From positions 1 to 64,000 of the forward strand of contig NZ_JACJVO010000007.1 in the NCBI RefSeq assembly GCF_014212055.1: a stretch of DNA of 64,000 nucleotides, read 5' to 3'. The position numbers were made by a program, and so were the translations under genes. This DNA is from Cohnella zeiphila. Its GTDB lineage: Bacteria; Bacillota; Bacilli; Paenibacillales; Paenibacillaceae. The notes beneath the pieces were generated by a model. The model worked only from the letters and a program-made list of their open reading frames with translations, was not told where the DNA came from and ran no database searches. Of this stretch, positions 51,281-59,583 are shown piece after piece. Numbering within the stretch: the first letter of the stretch is position 1; each line of letters begins with the position of its first letter.

Positions 51281-51511
51281 ATGGCTAACTGCGAACACTT
51301 CCGGTTTATGGAACCTTCGATAGGGACCCGCCCGTCTTCGGATCTGACTTTCAAATTTTTTGAGGACGGGAAGCTTGTCATCGTAGACAACGACACCGGA
51401 CGAACGATAAACCCCCGCGAATTGCGCGGGGGCAGCTACGACTTCTACGTGCGCCAGCGGATCGCGTTCATCAAGCGCGATTTGAACGCCAAGCGCGCCA
51501 AGTATGCCTGA
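51281..51511 (+). CDS. SOS-controlled small protein of unknown function
   Basis: A 76-residue soluble protein, MANCEHFRFMEPSIGTRP..., that I do not recognise. It has one predicted beta-hairpin (LTFKFFEDGKLVIVDND), the loop TGRTINPRELRGG, and a basic C-terminal helix (YVRQRIAFIKRDLNAKRAKYA) that could contact nucleic acid. ATG 51281 has GAGGTGG 6-7 nt upstream. The promoter carries two LexA-type boxes, so it should be induced by DNA damage. It is the only gene of its unit; a 45-residue gene converges on it. No toxin, repair or prophage family can be named. Confidence 0.8.
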   Translation: MANCEHFRFMEPSIGTRPSSDLTFKFFEDGKLVIVDNDTGRTINPRELRGGSYDFYVRQRIAFIKRDLNAKRAKYA

Positions 51512-51516
51512 CGGCT

Positions 51517-51654
51517 TTACGGCAGGTTTTTGTTGATCTTGTTCAGACTGGACGGGCGACGCGCCATCTTGTCCAAGTGCGGCGTCGTCGATTTCTCCCG
51601 GAAGCGGGAAGCGTTCTGCTGATCGTCGATTTTGCTGCTGCTGTTTTTGGGCAC
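51517..51654 (-). CDS. small basic protein, 45 residues
   Basis: GTG 51654 opens a 45-residue frame (KNSSSKIDDQQNASRFR..., ending LNKINKNLP) with a strong GGAGGAGGT site 11 nt upstream and TAA at 51517, 5 bp from the convergent SOS-controlled gene. It is Lys/Arg/Asn/Ser-rich and looks disordered, like many short Bacillales proteins of unknown role. An alternative longer frame from the same ribosome site runs antisense through the neighbouring gene and is less credible. Confidence 0.6.
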   Translation of the reverse strand: MPKNSSSKIDDQQNASRFREKSTTPHLDKMARRPSSLNKINKNLP

Positions 51655-51840
51655 CGGTACGGTTCACCTCCTCCCTTTCGCCATTCGGGCGTAAGGGTTT
51701 TCTTTTTATTTTGCCACGGCGCCCGCATTTACAAACGCCGGTTTCGGGGCCATAATGAATGAATCGTCCCTTCGCCAGAGCTCCGGTTCCGCGTTTTTGC
51801 CGGAGCGGGCGGCATCAATCGTTTAGAAGGAGTTTGCGCC

Positions 51841-52590
51841 ATGAAGCAAAATATTTTGTTCGATCTGGACGATACGCTTATCTACTGCAACAAATATTTC
51901 AACCTCGTCCAGGATCAATTCGTCGATCTGATGACCGACTGGTTCGCTCCGTTCGGCATCGGACGCGGAGCGATTATGGACAAGCATAGCGAGCTGGATA
52001 TCGCGGGCGTGCAGTCGTTCGGGTTCAAAAGCGACCATTTCCCCCAGTCGTTCGTCGATACGTACGATTATTTCAGCCGGCTGACGGGCCGCGCGGCATC
52101 TCAAGATGAACGTCTCCGGCTGTGGCGGCTCGGGAACAGCGTCTACGATCATGAAGTCGAGCCTTATCCATTCATGGAAGAAACGCTGCTGACGCTCGCC
52201 GCCGAAGGCCATCGCCTTCATCTCTATACCGGGGGTGACGCCATCATCCAGCGGCGCAAAATCGAGCGGATGAACCTGGAGCGTTTTTTCGAGGATCGAA
52301 TCTACGTCCGCATGCATAAAAATACCGACGCGATGAAGGACATTCTGAAGCAAGGCCGGTTCGACGAGGACCGGACATGGATGATCGGCAACTCCCTGCG
52401 AACGGACGTTCTTCCCGCTCTGGAATGTGGCATCCGCGCCATCTACTTGAAGCGTGACCAGGAATGGGCCTACAACCTTCTGAACATCGAGACCCCGTCG
52501 AGCAGCGCCATGCTGACGCTGACCGAACTGAACGAGGTTCCTCCCGCCATTCAGCAGCACATCGCCCTTCTGAAACCGCCGGGTCTATGA
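51841..52590 (+). CDS. HAD-superfamily hydrolase
   Basis: A 249-residue HAD phosphatase: motif I FDLDDTL at residue 7, an alpha-helical cap (about 20-110), motif II Thr in LHLYTGGD, motif III Lys in the RRKIERMNL helix, and motif IV in TWMIGNSLRTDVLPA. Substrate not predictable. AGAAGGAG precedes ATG 51841. Its 3' end runs into the repeat-bearing gene-poor stretch, with a stem (AACCGCC/GGCGGTT) over the stop region but no T tract. Confidence 0.88.
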   Translation: MKQNILFDLDDTLIYCNKYFNLVQDQFVDLMTDWFAPFGIGRGAIMDKHSELDIAGVQSFGFKSDHFPQSFVDTYDYFSRLTGRAASQDERLRLWRLGNSVYDHEVEPYPFMEETLLTLAAEGHRLHLYTGGDAIIQRRKIERMNLERFFEDRIYVRMHKNTDAMKDILKQGRFDEDRTWMIGNSLRTDVLPALECGIRAIYLKRDQEWAYNLLNIETPSSSAMLTLTELNEVPPAIQQHIALLKPPGL

Positions 52591-53143
52591 CCTTGGCGGT
52601 TGGGCCCGGCACTTCCCCGCGTTACTCCGTTATCCCTATCACTCAGAAGCTCGCCCTGCGCGTTGCACTCAGCGCTATGGTTCCTTATCCCTTTCGCTCA
52701 GGTTCCGGCGCGCCGCCGCTGCACCTTTTGTTCGTTTGTTTCGAAATCCCCGTCGCTCAGGCGAATGAGGCTGGAAAATCTTCTTTGCATCGATATCCCC
52801 TTCACTCAGACGCCTTTGGATGCAGCTCGTATTCCCCTTTCCTTCGAGATCCCCGTCGTTCAGGGAGGGTCCTATGTGGGCCAGCCGAATCATGTTGCCA
52901 ATCCGCTCAAGTTTTTTTTGAAAGGACTAGCGCCGTTCTCCTATGGGAAAGGGTTATCAATGGATGGGGGGAGAAAAGAAAGTCTGAGCAAGCGGGATAT
53001 CGGCAAAAAGGGAAAACGGGTATGGGACATAGATGGATTCCGGAAAGTTCCGAAGAGGCTGGAATGGGGTCTCCTGAACAAACGGGATATGGACGGAAAG
53101 GACAAAAAAGGACGGCACGCGCCGTCCCTACGAGATGCGCTCC
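52591..53143. other. gene-poor stretch with repeat array
   Basis: 553 bp with no supported gene. It contains seven copies of a 15-bp motif in two opposed groups (see the repeat feature), an A/T-rich patch at 52905-52920 and GA-rich sequence. Frames open through it have no ribosome site and no family resemblance. Confidence 0.7.
52632..53088. repeat. array of seven 15-bp degenerate repeats in two orientations
   Basis: Five copies of ATCCCYNTCRYTCAG start at 52632, 52687, 52746, 52795 and 52849 (spacings 55, 59, 49, 54). Two copies of the reverse complement form, CTGARCAARCGGGAT, lie at 52984-52998 and 53074-53088. TGCA-containing sequence recurs between the first copies. The motif length and irregular spacers exclude a CRISPR array. 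Confidence 0.75.
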
Positions 53144-53992
53144 TTATATGCCATCGGAATGACCATTTTCAGAAGAAAGAGACGAAGACGTCTTCACGCC
53201 CGTTGCGGTCAGAAAATACATGCGCATGTGCGCGGCATGCCGCCCGATCCACTCCCGATAGTCTCTCTCCGCCGTTTTCCACGCTTCTTCCGTTAGATAG
53301 CCGTCCCGCTGCATCTGGGGTCCGCGGCTGGATGCGGTATCCGCCCAAAGCGCGATGCGGCCGATGAAGTCGGCGTCGTCGCGGAAAGTTTCCTCGTGAG
53401 TGGGCTCGATCCGGACGTCCGTCAGTCCCGCCTCGCCGAGAAGCGTCCCGAGACGGTCGGCGATGCCGTTGTCCAGCCCCGCATCCAAGCGCCACTTCAA
53501 ATACGCTTCGTAAAAAGCGAGCATGCTTTCCGGAGGCTGAGGGTCCCAGACGATTCGGCCATGGTTGTAATCGGCCAGAACGACGCTCCCGCCTTCCTTC
53601 GTGGCGGCTGCCATCCGGTTCACCGCTTTGGCGGGATCGGAGAGCCAGATGAGCACCCGTGCGGCAGTCACGACGTCGAACCGCTCCTCGAAGGCAAGCT
53701 CGTAGAGATCCCCGACTTCGAAAGAGAGCCATGGAACGTCGCCATGAGCACTCCTCGCCTGCTCGATCAGCCGCGGATTGTTGTCGATGCCGACGACCCG
53801 GCCTTCGGGGCCGACGGCTTCGGCGATACCGCGCGAAATGGCTCCGGTGCCGCAGCCGACGTCCAGTATCGCCATTCCCGGCCGGAGAAGCCGCGCCAGA
53901 CCGGGATTCGCTCCCGCCAGCGTCCGCGCGTTCAGAACGTCTGTCAGCTTCCCCGATAAAACAGCCCTCTGTTGGGCTTGATATTCGCTCAT
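53144..53992 (-). CDS. class I SAM-dependent methyltransferase
   Basis: A 282-residue Rossmann-fold methyltransferase: motif I LDVGCGTGAISRGIAEA near residue 45, motif II acidic end in VVGIDNNPRLIEQA, motif IV in FDVVTAARVLIWLSDP, then a helical C-terminal lid. Resembles UbiE/MenG-like or small-molecule methyltransferases. ATG 53992 has AAGGGAG 9 nt upstream; the frame continues upstream without a ribosome site. Alone between the repeat stretch and the membrane-bound lysozyme-like gene. Confidence 0.87.
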   Translation of the reverse strand: MSEYQAQQRAVLSGKLTDVLNARTLAGANPGLARLLRPGMAILDVGCGTGAISRGIAEAVGPEGRVVGIDNNPRLIEQARSAHGDVPWLSFEVGDLYELAFEERFDVVTAARVLIWLSDPAKAVNRMAAATKEGGSVVLADYNHGRIVWDPQPPESMLAFYEAYLKWRLDAGLDNGIADRLGTLLGEAGLTDVRIEPTHEETFRDDADFIGRIALWADTASSRGPQMQRDGYLTEEAWKTAERDYREWIGRHAAHMRMYFLTATGVKTSSSLSSENGHSDGI

Positions 53993-54116
53993 GCGAGGAT
54001 ACTCCCTTCTCTTGGACCGTTCGCGGTCCCTCTGTAGGCTTGATTGTAGCTCCTTTCTCTCTCTCATCGAAATATATAAAATCGATGGATTGATAGTTTC
54101 AACCTATAAGCAAGAA

Positions 54117-54155
54117 AACGCAAAACAAAACCGGCCCCGCATCTTGCGGAAACCG
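54117..54155 (-). terminator. terminator of the lysozyme-like gene
   Basis: On the - strand CCGG-CCGC pairs with GCGG-CCGG and is followed by TTTTGTTTTG. Confidence 0.7.
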
Positions 54156-54156
54156 G

Positions 54157-55269
54157 CTATTTCGAGGTAGTTTCGGGCAGGGAGACAAGCATGTCGAACA
54201 GTTTGCGGACGCCGTCGGACCAGGCCGGGTCTTCCGCGTACGTGCGATTGAACCAGGCGAACGGCTCAACCCCTTTCGGCCGGCTTTTGCCGAGCTTGGC
54301 GATCAGCTTCGCGGCGATCTCGGACGTATCGGCGATGTCGGTGTTATACTCCTGCCAGCTGTGGAACACATTGAACGGGTTGTTCGCTATGCGAAGAGCT
54401 TCCTTCTTCGATTTCGGAACAAAGCCTTGCTCCTGTCCGGCGATCGCAAACAGCAGCAGCGGGTGAACGTCGTATTTGCGCGCGCTCGCGACGATTGCTC
54501 CGAAGTAAGGCTCGTTCGCCAGCATCGAGTCCCGGCCGCGCAAATACGTTTTGACGGCTGCCTCGTCGAAGTCGGCGTACCGTAACGCTTGCGGCATGCC
54601 GGGGCCATCCGGTTCCGCGGCCGCCGGAACTGAGTGCGGCGCCCGCCCCGCAGGCCCCGGCACCGCAGCTTCCTGGCGCTCCGCCTGCGGCAGGAGCGCC
54701 AAGCCCGCGCCGGCGGCGAGCGTCGCCGCCAGCAGCATCCATGCCGCGCGGCGGCCGAGCGCCGCGGCGAAGCCCTTCGCAGCGCCCGCATCCGCAGGCG
54801 CTGCGTCGATCGCGGCGAGCGGCAGCGCCGCGCCGCCGTCCATGACCGCGGGCGGCAGCGCTTCCGCCGGCGACGGAACAACGGCCGGAAGGAGCGAACG
54901 CCTTCCGGCCCGGTCCAGCCGGGAGTCGAGCTGCTCCCGGCTCCATCTGCCGCCGGCCCGCTGCTGCAGCCAGCGGGCTAGCGGCTCGGGGTCGATGTCC
55001 GCGCCGAGGCCCGCATCCGCGCACGCGTCCACCACGTCGCCCTCGCCGACTTCGCGCTGTTCGCGGATGAGGCAGCGCCGAATCAGCTCGCCGGCGACCC
55101 GCGCCTTCACGTCCGACGGCAGCTCGGGGAGCCGCCGCTCCAACGCTCCGCGGACCGCGTCGGCCACGATCTCGGCCTGCTTCGCGCCGGGAAGCGGGGC
55201 GAACTTCGTCTGCACGTAGCGGCGAATGACTAGGACGTCCGATGGCGACAGCAGCGCGGTTTGGCCCAT
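54157..55269 (-). CDS. membrane-anchored lysozyme-like (glucosaminidase-type) protein
   Basis: A 370-residue protein. The N-terminal half (about 1-170) is cytoplasmic, alpha-rich with an Ala/Pro-rich linker, and matches no domain I can name; one membrane helix (WMLLAATLAAGAGLALLP, about 178-196) follows, then an extracellular domain (about 235-370) with YFGAIVASARKYDVHPLLLFAI, GQEQGF and NNPFNVF, like glucosaminidase/lytic transglycosylase folds where the Glu is catalytic. The layout suggests a cell-wall enzyme controlled from inside. ATG 55269 has GAGAGGAAGGG upstream. Has its own terminator. Confidence 0.8.
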   Translation of the reverse strand: MGQTALLSPSDVLVIRRYVQTKFAPLPGAKQAEIVADAVRGALERRLPELPSDVKARVAGELIRRCLIREQREVGEGDVVDACADAGLGADIDPEPLARWLQQRAGGRWSREQLDSRLDRAGRRSLLPAVVPSPAEALPPAVMDGGAALPLAAIDAAPADAGAAKGFAAALGRRAAWMLLAATLAAGAGLALLPQAERQEAAVPGPAGRAPHSVPAAAEPDGPGMPQALRYADFDEAAVKTYLRGRDSMLANEPYFGAIVASARKYDVHPLLLFAIAGQEQGFVPKSKKEALRIANNPFNVFHSWQEYNTDIADTSEIAAKLIAKLGKSRPKGVEPFAWFNRTYAEDPAWSDGVRKLFDMLVSLPETTSK

Positions 55270-55394
55270 CCGTTCCCTTCCTCTCTCCGTACTCTATGAA
55301 AACCGTCCCGATCAGTTTATCATAGAGACCGGCTCAGAGGAAGATATTGTCTGGCCTGCTGCCACACGCGGGAAGCGTAATGTCTGCTGTTCTG

Positions 55395-55715
55395 CTACCC
55401 TTGCCGAACCGCCTCCGCGATCGCTTGCTGCACTTCTTTTCCGCGAACATAGGCCGCGATCTGCTCTTTCTCGAAAAAAGTAAACTGATACTCGCAGTCG
55501 CAACCGGCGTCCAGAGGTATGATCTGAATCGGATCTCCGTCCGTCGTGCAAACGACAAGCGCGGTCAAGTCGATCAGATCGTCCGGGACCGGCGTCGCCG
55601 ATTCGGTCGTAAAGCGCAGCTCCACGTCCACCCAGTTGTCGTCCCTTTTCTCCGCATGCGGGAAAAAGGCGGCGAACCGAAGCTCGCGGCTTCGATCGTC
55701 CCCGTATTTGATCAT
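55395..55715 (-). CDS. small protein of unknown function, 106 residues
   Basis: Begins MIKYGDDRSRELRFAAFFPH at ATG 55715, which has GGAGG 8 nt upstream; the frame is open further but without a ribosome site. The middle (DNWVDVELRFTTESATPVPDDLIDLTALVVC) is beta-rich; the end is helical (EQIAAYVRGKEVQQAIAEAVR). Not recognised. On the - strand downstream of gltD, separated by a hairpin at 55803-55849. Confidence 0.7.
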   Translation of the reverse strand: MIKYGDDRSRELRFAAFFPHAEKRDDNWVDVELRFTTESATPVPDDLIDLTALVVCTTDGDPIQIIPLDAGCDCEYQFTFFEKEQIAAYVRGKEVQQAIAEAVRQG

Positions 55716-55802
55716 GAATTCTACCTCCATCAAAAATCCCCCAAAAGCGACGCGAAGTTCGAAGTTGATTTCGATCCTTTTGGGGGAGTCCCGAATGCTG
55801 CA

Positions 55803-55849
55803 AAGGGTTGCTCCCGCCTGCGAAACCATCCGCTGCAGGAACAACCCTT
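55803..55849 (-). terminator. hairpin downstream of gltD
   Basis: AAGGGTTG pairs with CAACCCTT, extended by TCC/GGA, with a long loop. No T tract follows on the - strand, so it may be a weak terminator or a stabilising structure. Confidence 0.4.
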
Positions 55850-55871
55850 ATCGTTAGTGGAATCGTTGCCT

Positions 55872-57362
55872 TTACGGCAGCATCGAGGAGCCCATCAAAT
55901 ACTTGTCAACCTCGCGAGCCGCCTCGCGGCCTTCGTTGATCGCCCAGACGATCAGGCTTTGTCCGCGGCGCATGTCGCCTGCGGCAAACACCTTGTCCGC
56001 GCTCGTCTTGTACTTGCCGTATGCGGCCTTGACGTTCGTCCGGCGGTCCGTCTCCAGGCCGAGCTGATCGATGATCGTCCGCTCCGGACCTTCGAATCCG
56101 ACGGCGACCAGCACGAGCTCGGCCGGCCATACTTTCTCGGTCCCCGGAATCTCTTCGTAAATCTTGCGGCCCTGCTCGTCCACGTAACGGCGGATTTGCA
56201 CGGTGTGCAGTTCCTTTACGTTGCCGTTCTCGTCGCCGACGAACTTCTTCGTCAGGACGGAGAATGCGCGCGGATCTTCGCCGTACAGCGCCTTGGCTTC
56301 TTCATGCGCGTAATCGAGCGTATATACGTTCGGGAATTCCGGCCACGGGTTGTTGATTTGGTCGCGCGTCAGCGGCGCCTTGGCATGCGTGCCGAATTGG
56401 GTAATGCTGGCGCAGCCGTGGCGAAGGCTCGTCGCCACGCAGTCGGTTCCGGTGTCGCCGCCGCCGATGACGATCACGTTCTTGCCTTCGGCCGAAATGT
56501 AGTTGCCGTCCTGCAGATTGGAATCCAGGTAGCTCTTGATCGTAGCGTTCAGGAAATCCATCGCCGGGACGATGCCTTTCAGATCGGCCCCTTCGACGTT
56601 GCCGATGCCGCGGGCTTTCGTGGCGCCGCCGCACAGGACGACCGCGTCGAATTCGTCGACCAGCTGCTGCGAGGAAATGTCCTTGCCGATCTCCGTGTTC
56701 GTCACGAACTTCACGCCTTCGGCGGCGAGCAGATCGACGCGGCGCTGGACGAGGTCCTTCTCGAGCTTCATCGTCGGGATGCCGTACACGAGCAGTCCGC
56801 CGATCCGGTCCGCGCGTTCGTAGACGGTTACCGTGTGGCCCGCCTTGTTGAGCTGCGCCGCGGCGGCCAGGCCCGCCGGGCCGGAGCCGACGACGGCCAC
56901 TTTCTTGCCCGTTCGCGTCTTCGGCGGCTGCGGCACGACCCAGCCTTCCTGGAAGGCGCGGTCGATGATCGCTTGTTCGATCGTTTTGATCGTGACCGGA
57001 TCGCCGATCAAGCCGACTGTACAGGACCCTTCGCAAGGTGCCGGACAGACGCGTCCCGTAAATTCGGGAAAGTTATTCGTCTTGGACAGACGCTCGTAAG
57101 CTTCCTTCCACAGTCCCCGATAGATCAGGTTGTTCCACTCGGGAATCAGGTTGTTGATCGGGCAGCCGGAGGCGTTCCCCGCCAGCTCGATGCCCGTATG
57201 GCAATAAGGCGTGCCGCAGTCCATGCAGCGGGCGCCTTGGGTTCTCAATTGTTCTTCGGAGAACATCCGGTGGAACTCGTTCCAGTCCTTGATGCGCTCC
57301 AACGGATCGCGGTCGCTCGGCAGCTCCCGCTGATATTCCATAAATCCCGTAGGCGTCGACAT
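55872..57362 (-). CDS. gltD: glutamate synthase small subunit GltD
   Basis: The NADPH-dependent beta subunit of glutamate synthase: it passes electrons by way of FAD and two 4Fe-4S clusters to the alpha subunit. The N-terminal cluster ligands are in [12 protein letters not shown] and GCPINN; FAD site [23 protein letters not shown] site [11 protein letters not shown]. 496 residues matches GltD (493 in Bacillus). ATG 57362 has GGGGG 8 nt upstream. No gltA/gltB large subunit is near it in this window, so it is separated from its partner. Confidence 0.93.
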   Translation of the reverse strand: MSTPTGFMEYQRELPSDRDPLERIKDWNEFHRMFSEEQLRTQGARCMDCGTPYCHTGIELAGNASGCPINNLIPEWNNLIYRGLWKEAYERLSKTNNFPEFTGRVCPAPCEGSCTVGLIGDPVTIKTIEQAIIDRAFQEGWVVPQPPKTRTGKKVAVVGSGPAGLAAAAQLNKAGHTVTVYERADRIGGLLVYGIPTMKLEKDLVQRRVDLLAAEGVKFVTNTEIGKDISSQQLVDEFDAVVLCGGATKARGIGNVEGADLKGIVPAMDFLNATIKSYLDSNLQDGNYISAEGKNVIVIGGGDTGTDCVATSLRHGCASITQFGTHAKAPLTRDQINNPWPEFPNVYTLDYAHEEAKALYGEDPRAFSVLTKKFVGDENGNVKELHTVQIRRYVDEQGRKIYEEIPGTEKVWPAELVLVAVGFEGPERTIIDQLGLETDRRTNVKAAYGKYKTSADKVFAAGDMRRGQSLIVWAINEGREAAREVDKYLMGSSMLP

Positions 57363-57541
57363 CTTCATTTCCCCCATCTGTCGGTGTTCCGCTCTTGCGG
57401 CTTGCAGCATTCCCGGCCGATCTGCTCCGTCCGAGAACGGAAGCCATCGATTTGCACCCTGTTTCAGCGATATTTAGTCATGCTACCAGACTGGACGGCT
57501 GTCCAGAATGGATTATCTTCTCAATTGTTTGCACGATTCGT

Positions 57542-58033
57542 CTACGGACGACGGCGTTCGTACACGCAAAAATAGTAATCGACGTCATTCTTCTCGTCGC
57601 GGATACCGGGTTTTCGCGAGACGAGTACCCATTCGCTCTTGCCGAATTCGGGGAAGTACGCGTCGCCCTCGTAAGCCCGTTCGATCTCGGTCAGCAGAAT
57701 GCGGTCGGCGACCGGCAGCATCAGCGCGTAGATCTCCGCTCCGCCAATGACCATGATCTCTTCGCCCGCCAGCTCCGAGACCGCTTCTTCAGCCGACCGG
57801 ACGAGCCGGCAGCCTTCCGGCGCTTCCTTCATCGTGCGGGACAAAATCACGTTGGCGCGATCCTTAAGCGGCCGGCTCCCGAACGACTCGAACGTCTTGC
57901 GCCCCATCAGCACGGTCTTGCCGATCGTTTGCGCTTTGAAATAAGCCATCTCCGCCGGCAGCTTCCACGGCAACGCGTTGCCGGCGCCGATGACCCCGTT
58001 CGCTCCGGCAGCGGCAATAAGCGTAATGGTCAT
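57542..58033 (-). CDS. dfrA: dihydrofolate reductase
   Basis: Reduces dihydrofolate to tetrahydrofolate after thymidylate synthesis. 163 residues, with the N-terminal ITLIAAAGANGVIGAGNALPWKLPAEMAYFK cited in parts (GVIGAGNALPW; Asp/Glu equivalent in LPAEM), the NADPH loops GRKTFES and IGGAEIYALML, and VDYYFCVYERR at the end. Its ribosome site is weak. It follows thyA (126 nt) in the same direction, the usual thyA-dfrA order. Confidence 0.95.
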   Translation of the reverse strand: MTITLIAAAGANGVIGAGNALPWKLPAEMAYFKAQTIGKTVLMGRKTFESFGSRPLKDRANVILSRTMKEAPEGCRLVRSAEEAVSELAGEEIMVIGGAEIYALMLPVADRILLTEIERAYEGDAYFPEFGKSEWVLVSRKPGIRDEKNDVDYYFCVYERRRP

Positions 58034-58159
58034 GAATTCGATCCCAACCTTGTCGATTTCGTAGTTCCATCATACCATATCGGGTCAACCGGTGACTACC
58101 GAACGATCCGTCTCTTCTTGCTGGAATTGTTCGGAGAATGGCCGTTCGACACCGAATAT

Positions 58160-58954
58160 TCACACGGCGACGGGCGCTTTGATGGACGGATGATGCTCAT
58201 ACCCGACGAAGTCGAAATCTTCGTATCGATAGTCGAAGATCGACTCGGGCCGCCGCTTGATGACAAGCTTCGGAAGCGGCAGCGGATTCCGCGTCAGCTG
58301 GAGCTTCACCTGCTCGAGATGATTGCGGTAAATATGGACGTCGCCGCCGGACCAGATGAATTCGCCGGGCTCCAGATCGCACTGCTGCGCCACCATATGG
58401 GTGAGCAGCGCGTAGGACGCGATATTGAAGGGCAAGCCGAGGAACGAATCCACCGATCGCATGGTCAGCATGCAGCTCAACTTGCCGCCGGCTACGTAAA
58501 ATTGAAAGGCATAGTGGCACGGCGGAAGCTTCATCCGCTCGATCTCCGCGACGTTCCATGCGCTGACCAGATGACGCCGGGAATCGGGATTCCGCTTGAT
58601 CGCTTCGACCACCTGGGCGATCTGGTCGATCGTCCGCCCGTCCGGCGTTTCCCAGGCGCGCCATTGCGAGCCGTAAACCGGGCCAAGATCGCCGTTCTCG
58701 TCGGCCCATTCGTCCCAGATCGAGACTCCGTTCTCCTTGAGATAGCGGATATTCGTCTCGCCGCTGAGAAACCACAGCAGCTCATGGACGACGGACTTCA
58801 AATGAATCCGCTTCGTCGTCACGAGCGGAAACCCTTCGGACAGATCATATCGAAGCTGCCGTCCGAACACGCTGATCGTGCCGGTACCGGTGCGGTCTTC
58901 TTTTTCCATGCCATGATCCAGGATGTCCTGAAGCAAATCCAAATAATTGCGCAT
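58160..58954 (-). CDS. thyA: thymidylate synthase
   Basis: Methylates dUMP to dTMP using methylene-tetrahydrofolate. 264 residues, the same as the Escherichia coli enzyme. The catalytic Cys is in [12 protein letters not shown]; dUMP contacts in [32 protein letters not shown] and [11 protein letters not shown] 58954 has AAAGGGGTG 6 nt upstream, preferred to an earlier start. It pairs with dfrA and has its own promoter in the end of the thioesterase gene. Confidence 0.97.
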   Translation of the reverse strand: MRNYLDLLQDILDHGMEKEDRTGTGTISVFGRQLRYDLSEGFPLVTTKRIHLKSVVHELLWFLSGETNIRYLKENGVSIWDEWADENGDLGPVYGSQWRAWETPDGRTIDQIAQVVEAIKRNPDSRRHLVSAWNVAEIERMKLPPCHYAFQFYVAGGKLSCMLTMRSVDSFLGLPFNIASYALLTHMVAQQCDLEPGEFIWSGGDVHIYRNHLEQVKLQLTRNPLPLPKLVIKRRPESIFDYRYEDFDFVGYEHHPSIKAPVAV

Positions 58955-58989
58955 CGCGAACACCCCTTTATGTCGTCGGTTTACAAAAC

Positions 58990-59019
58990 ATTGTATCATC
59001 CGCAAGCTTCATCTGTCGA
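58990..59019 (-). promoter_or_regulatory. thyA promoter
   Basis: On the - strand TCGACA (59014-59019), 18-bp spacer, TACAAT (58990-58995), about 35 nt before the thyA start and overlapping the end of the thioesterase gene. Confidence 0.5.
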
Positions 59020-59494
59020 CGAAATAACGCTGAGTCCGCCGCTGCGTCCTCCGTTCGTAGCGTTCCGGAGCGGTCTCGTGCAGCTTGCGCTCCACATCCG
59101 TCTCGGGAAGCACGGCAGGCACCGCTCTCGGCTTGCCGTCCGCGCCGACGGCGACGAACGTCACGAAGCAAGTCGTCGCCGTCCGCCGCTCCCCCGTCTC
59201 GGGATTTTCGGCGCGCACGACGCAGACGACTTCCATCGAAGTCCGCCGCGTCCAGGTGACGAACGCTTCCAGCTCGATCGTCTCGCCCATTCGGATCGGC
59301 GAGATAAAATCAAAGCTGTCCGCCGACGCGGTCACGACTCTGCTGCCGCAGTGGCGCATCGCCGCGACGACGCAGATTTCGTCGATCTGCTTCATCAGGT
59401 TGCCGCCGAACATCGTCCCGTGGTAGTTCGTCTCGCCCGGAAATACCAGCATCGTCTGGATCGATCGCGATCGGCTGGCCGGTTTGGCATCCAT
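59009..59494 (-). CDS. acyl-CoA thioesterase, hotdog fold (YkhA-like)
   Basis: A 161-residue hotdog thioesterase: FPGETNYHGTMFGGNLMKQIDE carries the catalytic Asp/Asn region, followed by VVTASADSFDFISPIRMGETIELEAFV. Hydrolyses acyl-CoAs of unknown chain length; hexameric relatives act in fatty acid turnover. The C-terminal 20 residues are Arg-rich. GAGGGGGC precedes ATG 59494. Transcribed in the direction of thyA. Confidence 0.87.
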   Translation of the reverse strand: MDAKPASRSRSIQTMLVFPGETNYHGTMFGGNLMKQIDEICVVAAMRHCGSRVVTASADSFDFISPIRMGETIELEAFVTWTRRTSMEVVCVVRAENPETGERRTATTCFVTFVAVGADGKPRAVPAVLPETDVERKLHETAPERYERRTQRRTQRYFVDR

Positions 59495-59526
59495 AAGCTG
59501 CGCCCCCTCTCTTTGATGTCCCTCTT

Positions 59527-59562
59527 AAAAAAAGCATCCTGACCCTAGGGCGGTCAGGATGC
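59527..59562 (-). terminator. terminator of the pdh operon
   Basis: An 11-bp perfect stem (GCATCCTGACC and complement) with a 7-nt loop is followed by seven T residues on the - strand, 22 nt after the lpdA stop. Confidence 0.9.
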
Positions 59563-59583
59563 CGGAATGCGTTCTGGCGTTGC

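Noticed and set aside
51182-51667. 161-codon frame from the same ribosome site as the 45-residue gene
   Set aside because: It runs antisense through the SOS-controlled gene and its promoter; sequence is Gln-rich out-of-frame reading of the shorter gene.
52632-53088. CRISPR array
   Set aside because: Motif is only 15 bp and degenerate, spacers vary from 34 to 44 bp, orientation switches, and no cas gene is near.
52600-53367. 255-codon frame through the gene-poor stretch
   Set aside because: No ribosome site, ends inside the methyltransferase gene on the other strand, and crosses the repeat array.
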